Source of the DNA: DAOUJI01 sp965219565 | GTDB lineage: Bacteria; Chloroflexota; Dehalococcoidia; Lucifugimonadales; JAGWBF01 | Direction of reading: 5' to 3' | Assembly (NCBI GenBank): GCA_965219565.1 | Contig: OZ244780.1 | Span: 1,860,001 to 1,924,000 of the forward strand | Length of the DNA stretch: 64,000 bases | In this document: one piece after another, positions 25,005 to 33,910 of the stretch | Position numbering within the stretch: the stretch's first letter is position 1 | How the letters are laid out: every line of letters begins with the position of its first letter | Notes under the pieces: model-generated | Database searches by the model: none | What the model saw: the letters and a program-made list of their open reading frames with translations, nothing else | Told to the model about the DNA's origin: nothing | Program-made: the position numbers and the translations under genes

Positions 25005-26255
25005 ATGAAAAACCGCTTGCGCAGGTCTCCCCGTAACGGCAGAGAGAGCTATTTCGTAGCCTTTCGGGGCACCGAATACCTATGGCTCTGGCTGGGGAGC
25101 ATCGTTTCCGGTGCCGGATTCACCGTGGACATGCTGGCCCAAGGCTGGATTGTCTTGCAAATCACCGGGGAGCCCTTCTGGGTGGGGTTTGCCGCTGGAG
25201 TGCGCGGAATCACATGGTTCGTGTTCGGCCCGCCCACGGGCGCCTTGCTGGACCGTATGGACCGGCGAAAAATCCTGGCGGGAATCTACCTCTTGGGATG
25301 CGTGGGCGCCGCCGTCATAGCGGTGGTGGTGTTCATGGGCGCCGTCGAGCTATGGCACATGCTCCTCTTCTCCGCTCTTATGGGCCTGGTCATGGCCGTA
25401 AACCAGCCAGCCAACACCTCTCTCACCTACGATATAGTCGGCCCTCAGCGGGTCCTGAACGCCAACGCTTTCAGGTTCATGGGATCGGGAGTGATACGGA
25501 TATTTGCCGCAATAGGGGGCGGGTTCCTCATCGACACTGTGGGAGTCGGCGGAAACTACACCATGGCGGCTGTTGCTTATGCGGCGTCCACCGGGTTCGT
25601 CCTTATGCTTTCCCGACCCGCAGTCCAGGCCAGCCTGAGGGAACCCTTCCTGAACGCTGTAACCACGGGCCTCAGATACGCTTTCACCACCCCGGCCGTT
25701 CGCAGGCTGCTGCTAATCAGCCTCACGGTGGAGTTCTTCGGCTTCTCCTACTTGTGGATGATGCCGGTCATGGCCAGGGACGTGCTGGAAGTTGGGGGTA
25801 CGGGCCTAGGTTATCTTACCGCGGCGGCGGGCGGCGGTTCGCTGGTAGCCATGATAGTCCTGGCGTCCAGAGGCGACGTGGGCAATAAGAGTCTGCTCTT
25901 GGCTGTGGGCGCCGTGGGATTTGGACTGTCTGTGGCCTTGTTCGGAATATCGCCCTGGTTCCCGCTTTCCCTGGCGCTGGTGTTCATGATCGGATGCATG
26001 AGCTCGACCTACGACTCATCGCTCCTTACATCCATGCAACTCTCCGCCTCCCATGAAATGCGGGGACGCATCCTTGGATTGTACGTGTCTACCTGGGGCG
26101 TCAACCAGTTGGGCGGCATAGGCCTTGGAGCCATAGCGACTTTCGCGGGAGCGCCGTTGGCCCTGTTCATAAGCGGGTTGGCGGCCTCGGCGTTCGTAGT
26201 CAGGCACATCCCCCGCTTTCTCAAGTCTTCGGAAGAAAGTGGGGATTCACATTAG
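25005..26255 (+). CDS. MFS transporter (MFS_3-like), copy 2
   Basis: 416 residues from ATG 25005. The frame is open further up to 24870, but those 45 residues are not membrane-like and the homology begins at YFVAFRGTEYLWLWLGS. Twelve predicted helices; the loop 2-3 signature reads FGPPTGALLDRMDRRKIL. RGRILGLYVSTWGVNQLGGIG matches the second-half motif. Related to copy 1 (22438-23730). Substrate unknown. Confidence 0.82.
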   Translation: MKNRLRRSPRNGRESYFVAFRGTEYLWLWLGSIVSGAGFTVDMLAQGWIVLQITGEPFWVGFAAGVRGITWFVFGPPTGALLDRMDRRKILAGIYLLGCVGAAVIAVVVFMGAVELWHMLLFSALMGLVMAVNQPANTSLTYDIVGPQRVLNANAFRFMGSGVIRIFAAIGGGFLIDTVGVGGNYTMAAVAYAASTGFVLMLSRPAVQASLREPFLNAVTTGLRYAFTTPAVRRLLLISLTVEFFGFSYLWMMPVMARDVLEVGGTGLGYLTAAAGGGSLVAMIVLASRGDVGNKSLLLAVGAVGFGLSVALFGISPWFPLSLALVFMIGCMSSTYDSSLLTSMQLSASHEMRGRILGLYVSTWGVNQLGGIGLGAIATFAGAPLALFISGLAASAFVVRHIPRFLKSSEESGDSH

Positions 26256-26308
26256 CTCTCCTTTTTCATGTATCATCCTGATGCAGCGCCAGGGCAAAGG
26301 AGGGAATC

Positions 26309-27097
26309 GTGGCTTCACTGGAAGAACGTTATCAGGCTGGATTGGAGACCCGGAGGAAATTCGGCGGGGGAACCGTTGGCTCCGGGTCCGTGCCAGGGTC
26401 CAACGAAATGGCTCCCGACCTTCACCGAATAGCAGCGGAGGCCCTGTTCGGCTCGATATGGCCGCGCCCCGGATTGGCTACAGAGCACCGGGAAATGTCG
26501 ACTCTGTCAGTGCTATGCGTGCTTCAGCGTGAGAACCAGCTGCGGCAGCACACGGCCAACGCTCTGAACCTGGGACTGACGCCCCAGCAGATAATAGAGG
26601 TGTTCATCCACGTGTCCTACTACGGCGGAGTGCCTACAGCGTTCAATGCGATGGGCATCGCAAAAGAGGTGTTCGAAAACAAAGGAGTGGACTTCCAACC
26701 CCTCTTGGTCCACGACCCGTCCGATTCGCCCGACGACCTGTACAGGCGAGGCGTGGAACTCAGGGAAAGGTACATGGGCGCCAGCTACGGCGGCGGGCGG
26801 CCCGAGCCGGTGACCCAGGCGGAGAGAGACTTCCTGAGGTTGACCGGCGAATACTACTGGGGCTCCGTGTGGACTCGCCCCGGAATTGACCTGGAGGCCC
26901 GGTGCATATGCACCCTGTCGGCTTTGACGGCGTTGGGGCGGGAAGGGCCGCTGGAGAGCCACATACGCGCCGGGTTGAACATAGGCTTTACCCCGGAGCG
27001 CATCATGGAGGTGTTCATACACACTTCGTACTACACGGGGCTTCCTTTTGTCAGGGCCGCCATGGACGTCGCCAACCGTGTATTCAGTTCTCGATGA
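26309..27097 (+). CDS. tandem carboxymuconolactone decarboxylase-domain protein
   Basis: 262 residues with two CMD-type helical domains. In the first (about 40-120), REMSTLSVLCVLQRENQLRQH leads to LGLTPQQIIEVFIHVSYYGG; in the second (about 165-255), LEARCICTLSALTALG leads to IGFTPERIMEVFIHTSYYTG. The repeated EVFIHxSYY(T/G)G core is diagnostic of the gamma-CMD/AhpD-like fold, and no CxxC redox pair is present, so a decarboxylase or lactonase-like role is more likely than a peroxidase one. Start chosen after GGAG. Confidence 0.85.
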   Translation: MASLEERYQAGLETRRKFGGGTVGSGSVPGSNEMAPDLHRIAAEALFGSIWPRPGLATEHREMSTLSVLCVLQRENQLRQHTANALNLGLTPQQIIEVFIHVSYYGGVPTAFNAMGIAKEVFENKGVDFQPLLVHDPSDSPDDLYRRGVELRERYMGASYGGGRPEPVTQAERDFLRLTGEYYWGSVWTRPGIDLEARCICTLSALTALGREGPLESHIRAGLNIGFTPERIMEVFIHTSYYTGLPFVRAAMDVANRVFSSR

Positions 27098-27416
27098 CTG
27101 CGGCCTTGGAAGGCTCTCAAAAGACCTCTTCCCCCTTGAGGGGGAAGATTGAGATGGGGGCAAGTGGGAGCGTCAGCCGGGAGAGGTCCGGCCGCAGCAG
27201 GAATATTCTAATGAGATTGCGTTCGAGGCGTGACGAGCGGCCGCTCACTGGCATGGTCATGGCACGGGACGTGGAAGGACGAGACGTTTATCATCCCGTG
27301 AATCCTTGGGAGGACTTTACTCCTGGTCGATGCCTCTGGGTTTTTCCAGGACATCGAAAAGCTCGACCCGCCCGTTCCTGCGGTCGGGCATCAAGGACTG
27401 TGGAAATGCAGCGGAC
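27098..27416. other. gene-free stretch carrying a palindromic repeat
   Basis: No credible gene. It contains a 9-bp perfect hairpin at 27127-27148 followed by TTGAGATGGGGG; see the repeat entry. The rest shows nothing. Confidence 0.4.
27127..27148 (+). repeat. palindromic intergenic repeat, type 2
   Basis: TCTTCCCCC (27127-27135) pairs perfectly with GGGGGAAGA (27140-27148) around a TTGA loop. No T tract follows on either strand, so it is a palindromic unit and not a classical terminator, although it lies 30 nt after the CMD gene. Confidence 0.5.
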
Positions 27417-27701
27417 ATGACACGTAGAGACGTTCTGGCGGTGGCCGGGTTCATCGTCGCCATTGCCGTAGGGTTAGCCTGGGGATTCAGCGGTCGCCTA
27501 GAGGAACCGGACCAGCCGGACGCTTCCACGCCAACGGCGTCTCCTACGCCAACGGCCAGCCCACTGACGGGAGAGGCTGACAGCTTGTGCCGTGATGTCA
27601 TCTGGCACGCCCGGAGAGGAAGCCGCAGCCCTGTCATGGACGTGGTTCACTTCGACGACTACGGAAACATTCTCCAAGACTGCATCAAACGACTGGAGTG
27701 A
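27417..27701 (+). CDS. small membrane-anchored protein of unknown function
   Basis: 94 residues from ATG 27417 (MTRRDVLAVAGF). One N-terminal helix (about 6-25), a Pro/Thr/Ser-rich linker and a short domain with two Cys (LCRDV...LQDCIKRLE), which could form a disulfide outside the membrane. No family recognised. A longer frame upstream lacks support. Followed 41 nt later by the cupin gene. Confidence 0.5.
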   Translation: MTRRDVLAVAGFIVAIAVGLAWGFSGRLEEPDQPDASTPTASPTPTASPLTGEADSLCRDVIWHARRGSRSPVMDVVHFDDYGNILQDCIKRLE

Positions 27702-27742
27702 GAGATGGTCACGGGCAGACATAACGACAGAGGAGGATAGAC

Positions 27743-28087
27743 ATGGCACAAATCATTCGAGTGTTCTCAGGGAGCGACGGAGAGTCCCATTTCGAGGAGG
27801 TCTCCCAAGACGACTTCTCCGAGATAGTCGCCAAACCCGGAGCGGGGTCCATTAACTTGAACCGGCGCGAGTCTCCCTCGTTCTCTGACTATCACACCGC
27901 CCCCCGCCGTCAATACGTAGTAAACATATCGGGAATCGCCGAATTCGAGGTGGCCGACGGCACCGTGGTGCGGCTGGTTCCGGGAGACGTGCTGGTGGCG
28001 GAGGACCTGACGGGACACGGTCACATCGCTCGCAGCATAGGGGATGAGTTCCGTATCTCCCTGGCCGTGCCCATGGCGGACGAATAA
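27743..28087 (+). CDS. small cupin-like protein
   Basis: 114 residues, AGGAGG before the ATG. A single cupin barrel: TAPRRQYVVNISGIAEFEVADGTVVRLVPGDVLVAEDLTGHGHI. The second-motif His residues (GHGH) are present, but the first cupin motif lacks its usual HxH pair (Arg-Arg-Gln instead), so metal binding may be weak or absent. No signal peptide. Substrate unknown. Confidence 0.75.
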   Translation: MAQIIRVFSGSDGESHFEEVSQDDFSEIVAKPGAGSINLNRRESPSFSDYHTAPRRQYVVNISGIAEFEVADGTVVRLVPGDVLVAEDLTGHGHIARSIGDEFRISLAVPMADE

Positions 28088-28117
28088 TCATACCACCCGC
28101 GTTGGCAGGAGGCCGTT

Positions 28118-29299
28118 TTGGGCTCATCGGAGCTTGATGCTGGGGCCTTGGAGGACCAGGGCGTCAGGTTGGCTAGACTGCTCCGAGAGGTGTCCATAGG
28201 AGACGTACGGTTGACTCCTCTACCGGGCGGCGGCGTTGTCACCGGCGCCCAGGCCCGTGATATTGAACACTGCCTGAAATTCATAGAGGACTCCGCCCCA
28301 AGCGACCGCCCTCCAGTCTACGGAAATGGGTTGTTTGCGGTGGGCCGTTTCACCGAAGCGGCAGCCGTGTACTCCGGGCTTCTGCAAGACGCACCCGACA
28401 ATGCGGACATTCGTTTCAACCTGGCTCTTTGTATGCTGCGTCTTGGACGGTCGCGGGAAGCGGTCAGTGAGCTGACGACCGTGCTCCTGAGCGAGCCGGA
28501 AATGGCCGAGGTTTACTACCAGCGGGGGAACGCATACGACGACCTAGGGCAGGGTGAGGCTGCCCTGAACGACTACCGGAAAGCGCTGGAGATAAGTCCA
28601 GGCCATCTGAGGACCGTTTACAACTCAGGCGTGGTTCTCGCCCGTCTGGGTCAGCATGATCAAGCGGTGGCAGAGTTTACTGCCGTTATTAGGATGCGGC
28701 CCGGCATCTCCAACGCACACCTCAACAGGGGCGCTTCGTTGGACGAGTTGGGGAGGCATGAAGACGCTCTAGACGATTATGCCAAAGCCATAGACATCAA
28801 CCCTGACAACCTCAACGCCCACTACAATCAAGCGCGGACTTGTTACTATCTGGGAAGGTTTCAGGAGGCGGCTGAAGGCTATTCCAGGGCCTTGAAGCTT
28901 GACCCGGAGGACGCAGAGGCGTTCAACAACCGTGCACTGGCTTTGGACGCTCTGGGCGAACTCGACAAGGCCATTCCTGACTATGGGGCGGCCATATTGG
29001 TCCGACCGGGGTTCGCCGAGGCCTTCAATAACCGGGGCGGCGCCCAGGAGGTCCTGGGTGACTATGAGCAAGCGTTGTCCGACTACAGAGCCGCCATATC
29101 ATGTGAAGCGGACTTCATCGACGCTCGGTATAACGCCGCCCGTCTATGTTGGCAGCTGGGCTTCGAGGATGAAAGCGCGATACACCTGGCATGGGCATTG
29201 GAACTAAACCCGGACCTCCACAACGAGGCTGCTCAAGACGACAATCTGAAGCCAGTCCTGGACGCCATACGTGCAGGAGGCGCCGGCTTCTCCTCCTGA
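28118..29299 (+). CDS. tetratricopeptide-repeat protein
   Basis: 393 residues from TTG 28118, with AGGAGG five nt upstream. After a 60-residue N-terminal segment come about eight TPR units (AEVYYQRGNAYDDLGQGEAALNDYRKALEISP; SNAHLNRGASLDELGRHEDALDDYAKAIDINP, each quoted here only as recognisable phrases). The typical W/L-G-Y-A-F-A-P pattern repeats every 34 residues. No signal or membrane helix, so a cytoplasmic scaffold is likely. 30 nt after the cupin gene, possibly one operon from 27417. Confidence 0.88.
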   Translation: MGSSELDAGALEDQGVRLARLLREVSIGDVRLTPLPGGGVVTGAQARDIEHCLKFIEDSAPSDRPPVYGNGLFAVGRFTEAAAVYSGLLQDAPDNADIRFNLALCMLRLGRSREAVSELTTVLLSEPEMAEVYYQRGNAYDDLGQGEAALNDYRKALEISPGHLRTVYNSGVVLARLGQHDQAVAEFTAVIRMRPGISNAHLNRGASLDELGRHEDALDDYAKAIDINPDNLNAHYNQARTCYYLGRFQEAAEGYSRALKLDPEDAEAFNNRALALDALGELDKAIPDYGAAILVRPGFAEAFNNRGGAQEVLGDYEQALSDYRAAISCEADFIDARYNAARLCWQLGFEDESAIHLAWALELNPDLHNEAAQDDNLKPVLDAIRAGGAGFSS

Positions 29300-29302
29300 A
29301 GT

Positions 29303-30241
29303 TCAGCTGACCTCTCCGACAGCCCAGGTGCGTATCAGATGGTATGCGATGGCTATGCGGCCGGGCACCTTGAGGACCTCGCTCCGTTCTTCAATTGCCA
29401 GCAAAGTCTCCTCCCTGGAGAACCACCGGACGTCGGACATCTCCTCGGAGTCCATGGCGATGGTCGTGGTCGCGGCGTGGGCGTGGCAGCCTATCATCAG
29501 CGAGTTAGGGAAGGGCCAGGGCTGGGAGGAGTGGTAGCGGACATTCTTGACCTCGATGCCCGCCTCTTCGCGAATCTCCCTGGCGACGGCCTCTTCAATG
29601 GACTCCCCCTGGTCCATGAATCCAGCTAGCGCCGAGTACATATTGGAACGGGATAGACGCCCCCGGGACTGTCCCAGCAGACAGCGGTCCCCGTCGGACA
29701 CCAGGGTGATGACCACAGGGTCAGTGCGCGGGAAGTGGTCGGCGCCGCAACTTGGGCACCGGCGGACCTGTCCGCCCCGTCTTATTTCCGATGGCTGGCC
29801 GCATCTCGAGCAGTAAGCGTGGCTCTTGTGCCAGTTCATCTGGCACCTGGCTTGGGCGGTTATTCCGGCGTCGGACATGCTGAGAAACTCCGTGGCCGAC
29901 CGTGGGTCCTCGAATCTCCTGCCGTGCCCCTGGGCGAGAGTCTCGACGGCGGACTCGTTTTTCGTGAAGTCCACTGCAAAGTAAGCGACGCCGTCCATTA
30001 GACCCAGGAAAATCGGCTCTCCGCTTTCCCCAAGCCGGTCGAGTTCGTCCTTCGCGGTCCATGCCAGCCCCGATCCGGCGTCCTCGGCGACCAGCACACC
30101 CTGGTCCGTCACGGGCAGAAAACGGCTGGACGGGTCTACGGTCCTTGCCACGATCCAGTTTTCGTCGCGGCGTTCCCTCTCCGCCCTGTCCAGGGTGTTG
30201 CCTGCGTATACATGGGTGATTCTGGGTCGATGATCAGTCAC
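29303..30241 (-). CDS. nudC: NADH pyrophosphatase (Nudix)
   Basis: 312 residues from GTG 30241. Zinc ribbon Cys144, Cys147, Cys162 and Cys165; Nudix box GFMDQGESIEE...REIREEAGI at 207-229; and the NudC-specific SQPWPFPNS at 239-247. Hydrolyses NAD(H) to NMN(H) and AMP, and in E. coli removes NAD caps from RNA. Family length is about 260, and the extra N-terminus corresponds to the usual NudC N-terminal domain. Three nt separate its stop from that of the TPR gene (convergent). Confidence 0.93.
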   Translation of the reverse strand: MTDHRPRITHVYAGNTLDRAERERRDENWIVARTVDPSSRFLPVTDQGVLVAEDAGSGLAWTAKDELDRLGESGEPIFLGLMDGVAYFAVDFTKNESAVETLAQGHGRRFEDPRSATEFLSMSDAGITAQARCQMNWHKSHAYCSRCGQPSEIRRGGQVRRCPSCGADHFPRTDPVVITLVSDGDRCLLGQSRGRLSRSNMYSALAGFMDQGESIEEAVAREIREEAGIEVKNVRYHSSQPWPFPNSLMIGCHAHAATTTIAMDSEEMSDVRWFSREETLLAIEERSEVLKVPGRIAIAYHLIRTWAVGEVS

Positions 30242-30267
30242 AATTCACCCCGATCCGGTCTTAGCAG

Positions 30268-31272
30268 TCAGCTTGGCGTTGGGGCGCCCGCTGGAATGAG
30301 TCCCTCGGAACGGAGCTCCTCCCACAAAACCGGTGGGATGGGAAACTCCACCATGCGGAAGTTGTCATCCGCTTCTGCCGCCGTCGATGCGCCAGGGATC
30401 GCTGCCGCCACGGCTGGGTGGGCCAGCACGAACTGGAGGGCAGCGGCCTTCAATGGGACTCCGTGGCGTTGGCATACAGAGTTGCAGCGCCTGGCCTGGT
30501 CCAAGAGTTCGGGTGTGGCGGCCCGGTAGTTGTATAGGACTCCGTCGGAGAGGTCGGACGCCAGGATGCCGCTGTTGTACGGGCCTCCGACAATAGCGCT
30601 GATATTCTCCTCTATACACAGGGAAAGGAACTCATCCAGGGCGCCGTGCTCCAGCAAAGTGTATCTGCCCGCCAGAAGGAAGCAGTCCATGGAAGCTTCT
30701 CTGGCGAACCGGGCCTCCATCTGCCACTGGTTCATGCCGGCGCCGATGGCTTTGACCATACCCTGAGACCTAAGCTCTTCAAGGGCTTTGCAGGCCCCTG
30801 CCAATGCCTCGTCGTAGTGGTTGTCGGGGTCGTGTATCAGCAGGATGTCCATGCGGTCGAATCCCAGTCGCTCCAGACTTTCGTCTACCGAACGCAGGAC
30901 TCCGTCCCGGCTGAAGTCGAACGCCCAGTCCACGTCCTGCGGCCCCGGGCCAGGCACGGAACCACCCTGGTCCGCTGGAACGGGATTCAACACCCGGCCC
31001 ACCTTGGTGGAAAGGACAAAGGAGTCTCTGGGAACTCCGGCCAACGCGCGTCCGAACCGGCGTTCGCTCTCTCCGCGTCCATACATCGGCGCTGTATCGA
31101 AATATCTGATGCCCATAGCGAGGCTGTCGTGGACGACGGCCTCTCCCTCGGCATCAGCAGAGAAAGGGGGCTGGGAAGTGGGCGTGCCGCCTCCGACCCC
31201 CACTCCTCCAAGACCCAGCCGGGTGACCTGCAGCCCGGTGGCGCCGATCTGCGCTTTGTCGGTGGGATTCAT
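30268..31272 (-). CDS. aldo/keto reductase
   Basis: 334 residues, GGGGAGG before the ATG. The AKR barrel residues are visible: Asp and Tyr in FDTAPMYGRGESERRFG, Lys in VLSTKVGRV and His in ILLIHDPDNHYDEAL. The overall pattern resembles D-threo-aldose 1-dehydrogenase or L-fucose dehydrogenase-type AKRs. NAD(P)H-linked; substrate probably a sugar or small aldehyde. 26 nt separate it from nudC in the same direction. Confidence 0.85.
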   Translation of the reverse strand: MNPTDKAQIGATGLQVTRLGLGGVGVGGGTPTSQPPFSADAEGEAVVHDSLAMGIRYFDTAPMYGRGESERRFGRALAGVPRDSFVLSTKVGRVLNPVPADQGGSVPGPGPQDVDWAFDFSRDGVLRSVDESLERLGFDRMDILLIHDPDNHYDEALAGACKALEELRSQGMVKAIGAGMNQWQMEARFAREASMDCFLLAGRYTLLEHGALDEFLSLCIEENISAIVGGPYNSGILASDLSDGVLYNYRAATPELLDQARRCNSVCQRHGVPLKAAALQFVLAHPAVAAAIPGASTAAEADDNFRMVEFPIPPVLWEELRSEGLIPAGAPTPS

Positions 31273-31369
31273 AGGTTCCTCCCCGTGCTCGTGGCGTCCC
31301 CAACGAGTTCAGGACATTGTAGGTTCCATCGCACAGGCCTTACAAGTGGACCATTTTGCGTGTCCGGAG

Positions 31370-32245
31370 TCATCTGTTCCCAGAAAGGCCGTCGATGATT
31401 TGACGCACCCTGTCGCGAGTGTCCGCTCGTTTCAGGCCGATGTCCAACGAGGCCTTCAGCAATCCCAGGGGAGTCCCGCCGTCGTATCGCGTCCCCTCGA
31501 ACCGGTAGGCGTACATGGCTTGTTCTTCCAGGAGCAAGGCCATCCCGTCAGTTAACTGTATCTCCCCCTTGGCGCCGGGCGGCGTCCGTTCCAGGCATTC
31601 GAATATCTCGGGCGTCAGAATGTACCGCCCCACAATCGCTAGTCTGGACGGAGCGTCCTTGGGGTCCGGCTTCTCCACCAGCCCACGGACTCTGGATACC
31701 CTGTCTTCCATGATTTCCGGGTCGACGACTCCGTAGGCGCTGACCGCTTCCAAAGGCACTTTTTCCACGGCCACAACAGCCGAGTTGAACTTGTCGTAGA
31801 CCTGCATCATGCTTGGAGCAGCGTCGCTGGCGGGCCAGATTACGTCGTCTGGAAGCATGACCATAAAGGGTTCCTGTCCGACTGCATGTTTGGCTGTCAG
31901 GACCGCGTGGCCGAGACCTCTGGGTTCCTCCTGGACTACGTAGGAGAACTCCGCCAGGGACGCGAGCCTGCTTATCTGCCGGGCATGGTCGTCGTCGCCG
32001 GAGTCGGCAAGACGGCGCTCCAGCCCCGCATCGGAGCTGAAATAACGTTCCAAAGCGTCCTTGCCAGGGGAGGTGACGATGACTACGCGTTCGATTCCCG
32101 CCTCTACAGCCTCTTCCACACCGTACTGAATCAAAGGCTGGTCCAGCAAAGGCAGAAGCTCCTTGGGCACGGCCTTAGTCGTGGGCAGAAATCGTGTGCC
32201 TAGCCCAGCGGCGGGAATTACGGCTGTGCGTATCTTGTCAGGCAT
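31370..32245 (-). CDS. galU: UTP-glucose-1-phosphate uridylyltransferase
   Basis: 291 residues from ATG 32245, preferred over 32278 because GGAG lies five nt upstream and the family begins here. Signature PAAGLGTRFLPTTKAVPKELLPL (nucleotide binding) followed by QPLIQYGVEEAVEAGI; later MVMLPDDVIW and GLVEKPDP, which hold the metal-binding Asp and the sugar-contacting Lys. Produces UDP-glucose for envelope polysaccharide. Stands alone. Confidence 0.93.
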   Translation of the reverse strand: MPDKIRTAVIPAAGLGTRFLPTTKAVPKELLPLLDQPLIQYGVEEAVEAGIERVVIVTSPGKDALERYFSSDAGLERRLADSGDDDHARQISRLASLAEFSYVVQEEPRGLGHAVLTAKHAVGQEPFMVMLPDDVIWPASDAAPSMMQVYDKFNSAVVAVEKVPLEAVSAYGVVDPEIMEDRVSRVRGLVEKPDPKDAPSRLAIVGRYILTPEIFECLERTPPGAKGEIQLTDGMALLLEEQAMYAYRFEGTRYDGGTPLGLLKASLDIGLKRADTRDRVRQIIDGLSGNR

Positions 32246-32379
32246 GGCGTCTCCATGCGATGTTTGAATATGTCCCAAGTCTGCTGCCTATTCTATCACC
32301 GTTCAGAAGACACAGGTCCGAATTCCGTTACCGGCTGAGACCGGACAACTGGGCGACCATCGGAGACAGATAATCGCGG

Positions 32380-32408
32380 TTGACCAGGGACGCTTCCACC
32401 GTTATCGT
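32380..32408 (+). promoter_or_regulatory. putative promoter of the DUF1800-NHL pair, locus B
   Basis: TTGACC (32380-32385), 17 nt, TATCGT (32403-32408); predicted initiation about 17 nt before the ATG. Confidence 0.45.
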
Positions 32409-32431
32409 TACCAAAAATGGGGAAGTGAGTA

Positions 32432-33847
32432 ATGAGTCACAGTGAGGAAATAGCGCTGATGGCGCATCTAATGAGACGCGGTGGTTTCGGCTCGCCGAGG
32501 GCGGAGTTGAGGGAGCGAGTGACCAAAGGATACGAAGAGACGGTTGAAGAGCTGTTGGAGCCGGAGAAATACGGCATTCCAGAGAACGATGAGATGCTTC
32601 TGTTTCGCCATTTTCCTAATGCCAAACTTCCCGGCGGCCAGCCCTGGGCGGGTCAGGCCAGCTGGTTGTGGCAGATGATCAACACGGCTAGGCCACTGCA
32701 GGAGAAGATGACCCTTTTTTGGCACATGGTGTTCGCCACCGGGAGCTCTAAGATAGACAACACCGACCAGATGATGACTCACATCAACCTGTTTCGGCGG
32801 CAAGGCCTGGGCAACTACCGGCATCTGCTGGTTGAGTTGGCCAAGAACCCGGCCATGATCTACTGGCTGGACAACAATGAGAACCATAAGGACCGGCCCA
32901 ACGAGAACTGGGGTCGGGAGCTGCTGGAGCTCTTCTCCATGGGCCAGGGCAACTACACCGAGGAGGACGTCTACGAGTGCGCCAGGGCCTTCACCGGCTG
33001 GACCATCTCCAGAAAGCTTCCCAGGTTCCCCTTTGGACGCTTTCCCTGGCACTTCATTTACGACGAGGACGACCACGACGACAGCGAGAAGAACTTTCTA
33101 GGACAGGCCGGCCGGTTCAACGGTGAGGACGTCATAGACATCATCGTCCAACAGCCGGCCACAGCCCGCTTCATTGCCCGCCACCTGTACAACTTCTTCG
33201 TGGCCGACGAGGTCCCGGTGCCGTCCTGGCTTGACACCCCGCCCCGGGACCAGGCGGCCGTGGATGCCATCGCTGACGCGTTCGTCTCCTCTGGATATCA
33301 GATCAAGGACACCTTGAGGGTCATCTTCAACTCAGAGTTCTTTAAGAACGCCAGGTTCCAGAAGGTCAAGAACCCCTTGGAAGTAGTGGTGGGCACCATG
33401 AATCTGGTGGGAGATTTCAAGGGGTTCCCCAAACCAGGGCTGGTGGATTTAGGACTGGAGCCCGGCCACATGGGTCAGGCCCAACTGGACCCGCCCAGCG
33501 TTGAGGGTTGGCATACCGGCGCCGAGTGGATAGACACCGGTTCCCTGGTGAGGCGGATTAACTTCGTCGCAGATAGAGTGCGCGACCTGACGCTTCCTGG
33601 CGTTCGGGACATCGTGGACGAGGTCAAGGCCGCTCGAGTGGCTACACCTGAGCAGCTATTGGAGACTTGTCTGGACCTCATTGGACCGATAGAGGTAGGG
33701 GAGGAGACTCACGAGGAGTTGGCCCGAGTGGCGGAGCAGGCCGGAGAACTGCGCTGGGACATTGAGGAGGAAGCCATTATCTCCGAGCAGCGGGTGGCCG
33801 ACATGTTGTCCGTTATAGTGGCATCCAAGGAATACCAGTTCTGCTAG
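32432..33847 (+). CDS. DUF1800 family protein, locus B
   Basis: 471 residues. Same hallmark series as locus A: ALMAHLMRRGGFGSPRAEL, KMTLFWHMVFATGSSKIDN, NLFRRQGLGNYRHLL, NPAMIYWLDNNENHK, NENWGRELLELFSMGQGNY and YECARAFTGW; a DPPSVEGWHTGAEWIDTGSLVRRINF block is shared almost exactly near residue 360. No signal peptide. Role unknown; the close similarity to locus A and the shared NHL neighbour suggest a functional two-gene module. Confidence 0.88.
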   Translation: MSHSEEIALMAHLMRRGGFGSPRAELRERVTKGYEETVEELLEPEKYGIPENDEMLLFRHFPNAKLPGGQPWAGQASWLWQMINTARPLQEKMTLFWHMVFATGSSKIDNTDQMMTHINLFRRQGLGNYRHLLVELAKNPAMIYWLDNNENHKDRPNENWGRELLELFSMGQGNYTEEDVYECARAFTGWTISRKLPRFPFGRFPWHFIYDEDDHDDSEKNFLGQAGRFNGEDVIDIIVQQPATARFIARHLYNFFVADEVPVPSWLDTPPRDQAAVDAIADAFVSSGYQIKDTLRVIFNSEFFKNARFQKVKNPLEVVVGTMNLVGDFKGFPKPGLVDLGLEPGHMGQAQLDPPSVEGWHTGAEWIDTGSLVRRINFVADRVRDLTLPGVRDIVDEVKAARVATPEQLLETCLDLIGPIEVGEETHEELARVAEQAGELRWDIEEEAIISEQRVADMLSVIVASKEYQFC

Positions 33848-33910
33848 CTGGACCCATAGCGCCTGCCGGACCGGCCCCGGCCATGAGCCAAGGACAACAG
33901 GAGTGGGAAC

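Noticed and set aside
27127..27148. Intrinsic terminator of the CMD gene
   Set aside because: The hairpin is perfect but has no T tract; it was recorded as a palindromic repeat.
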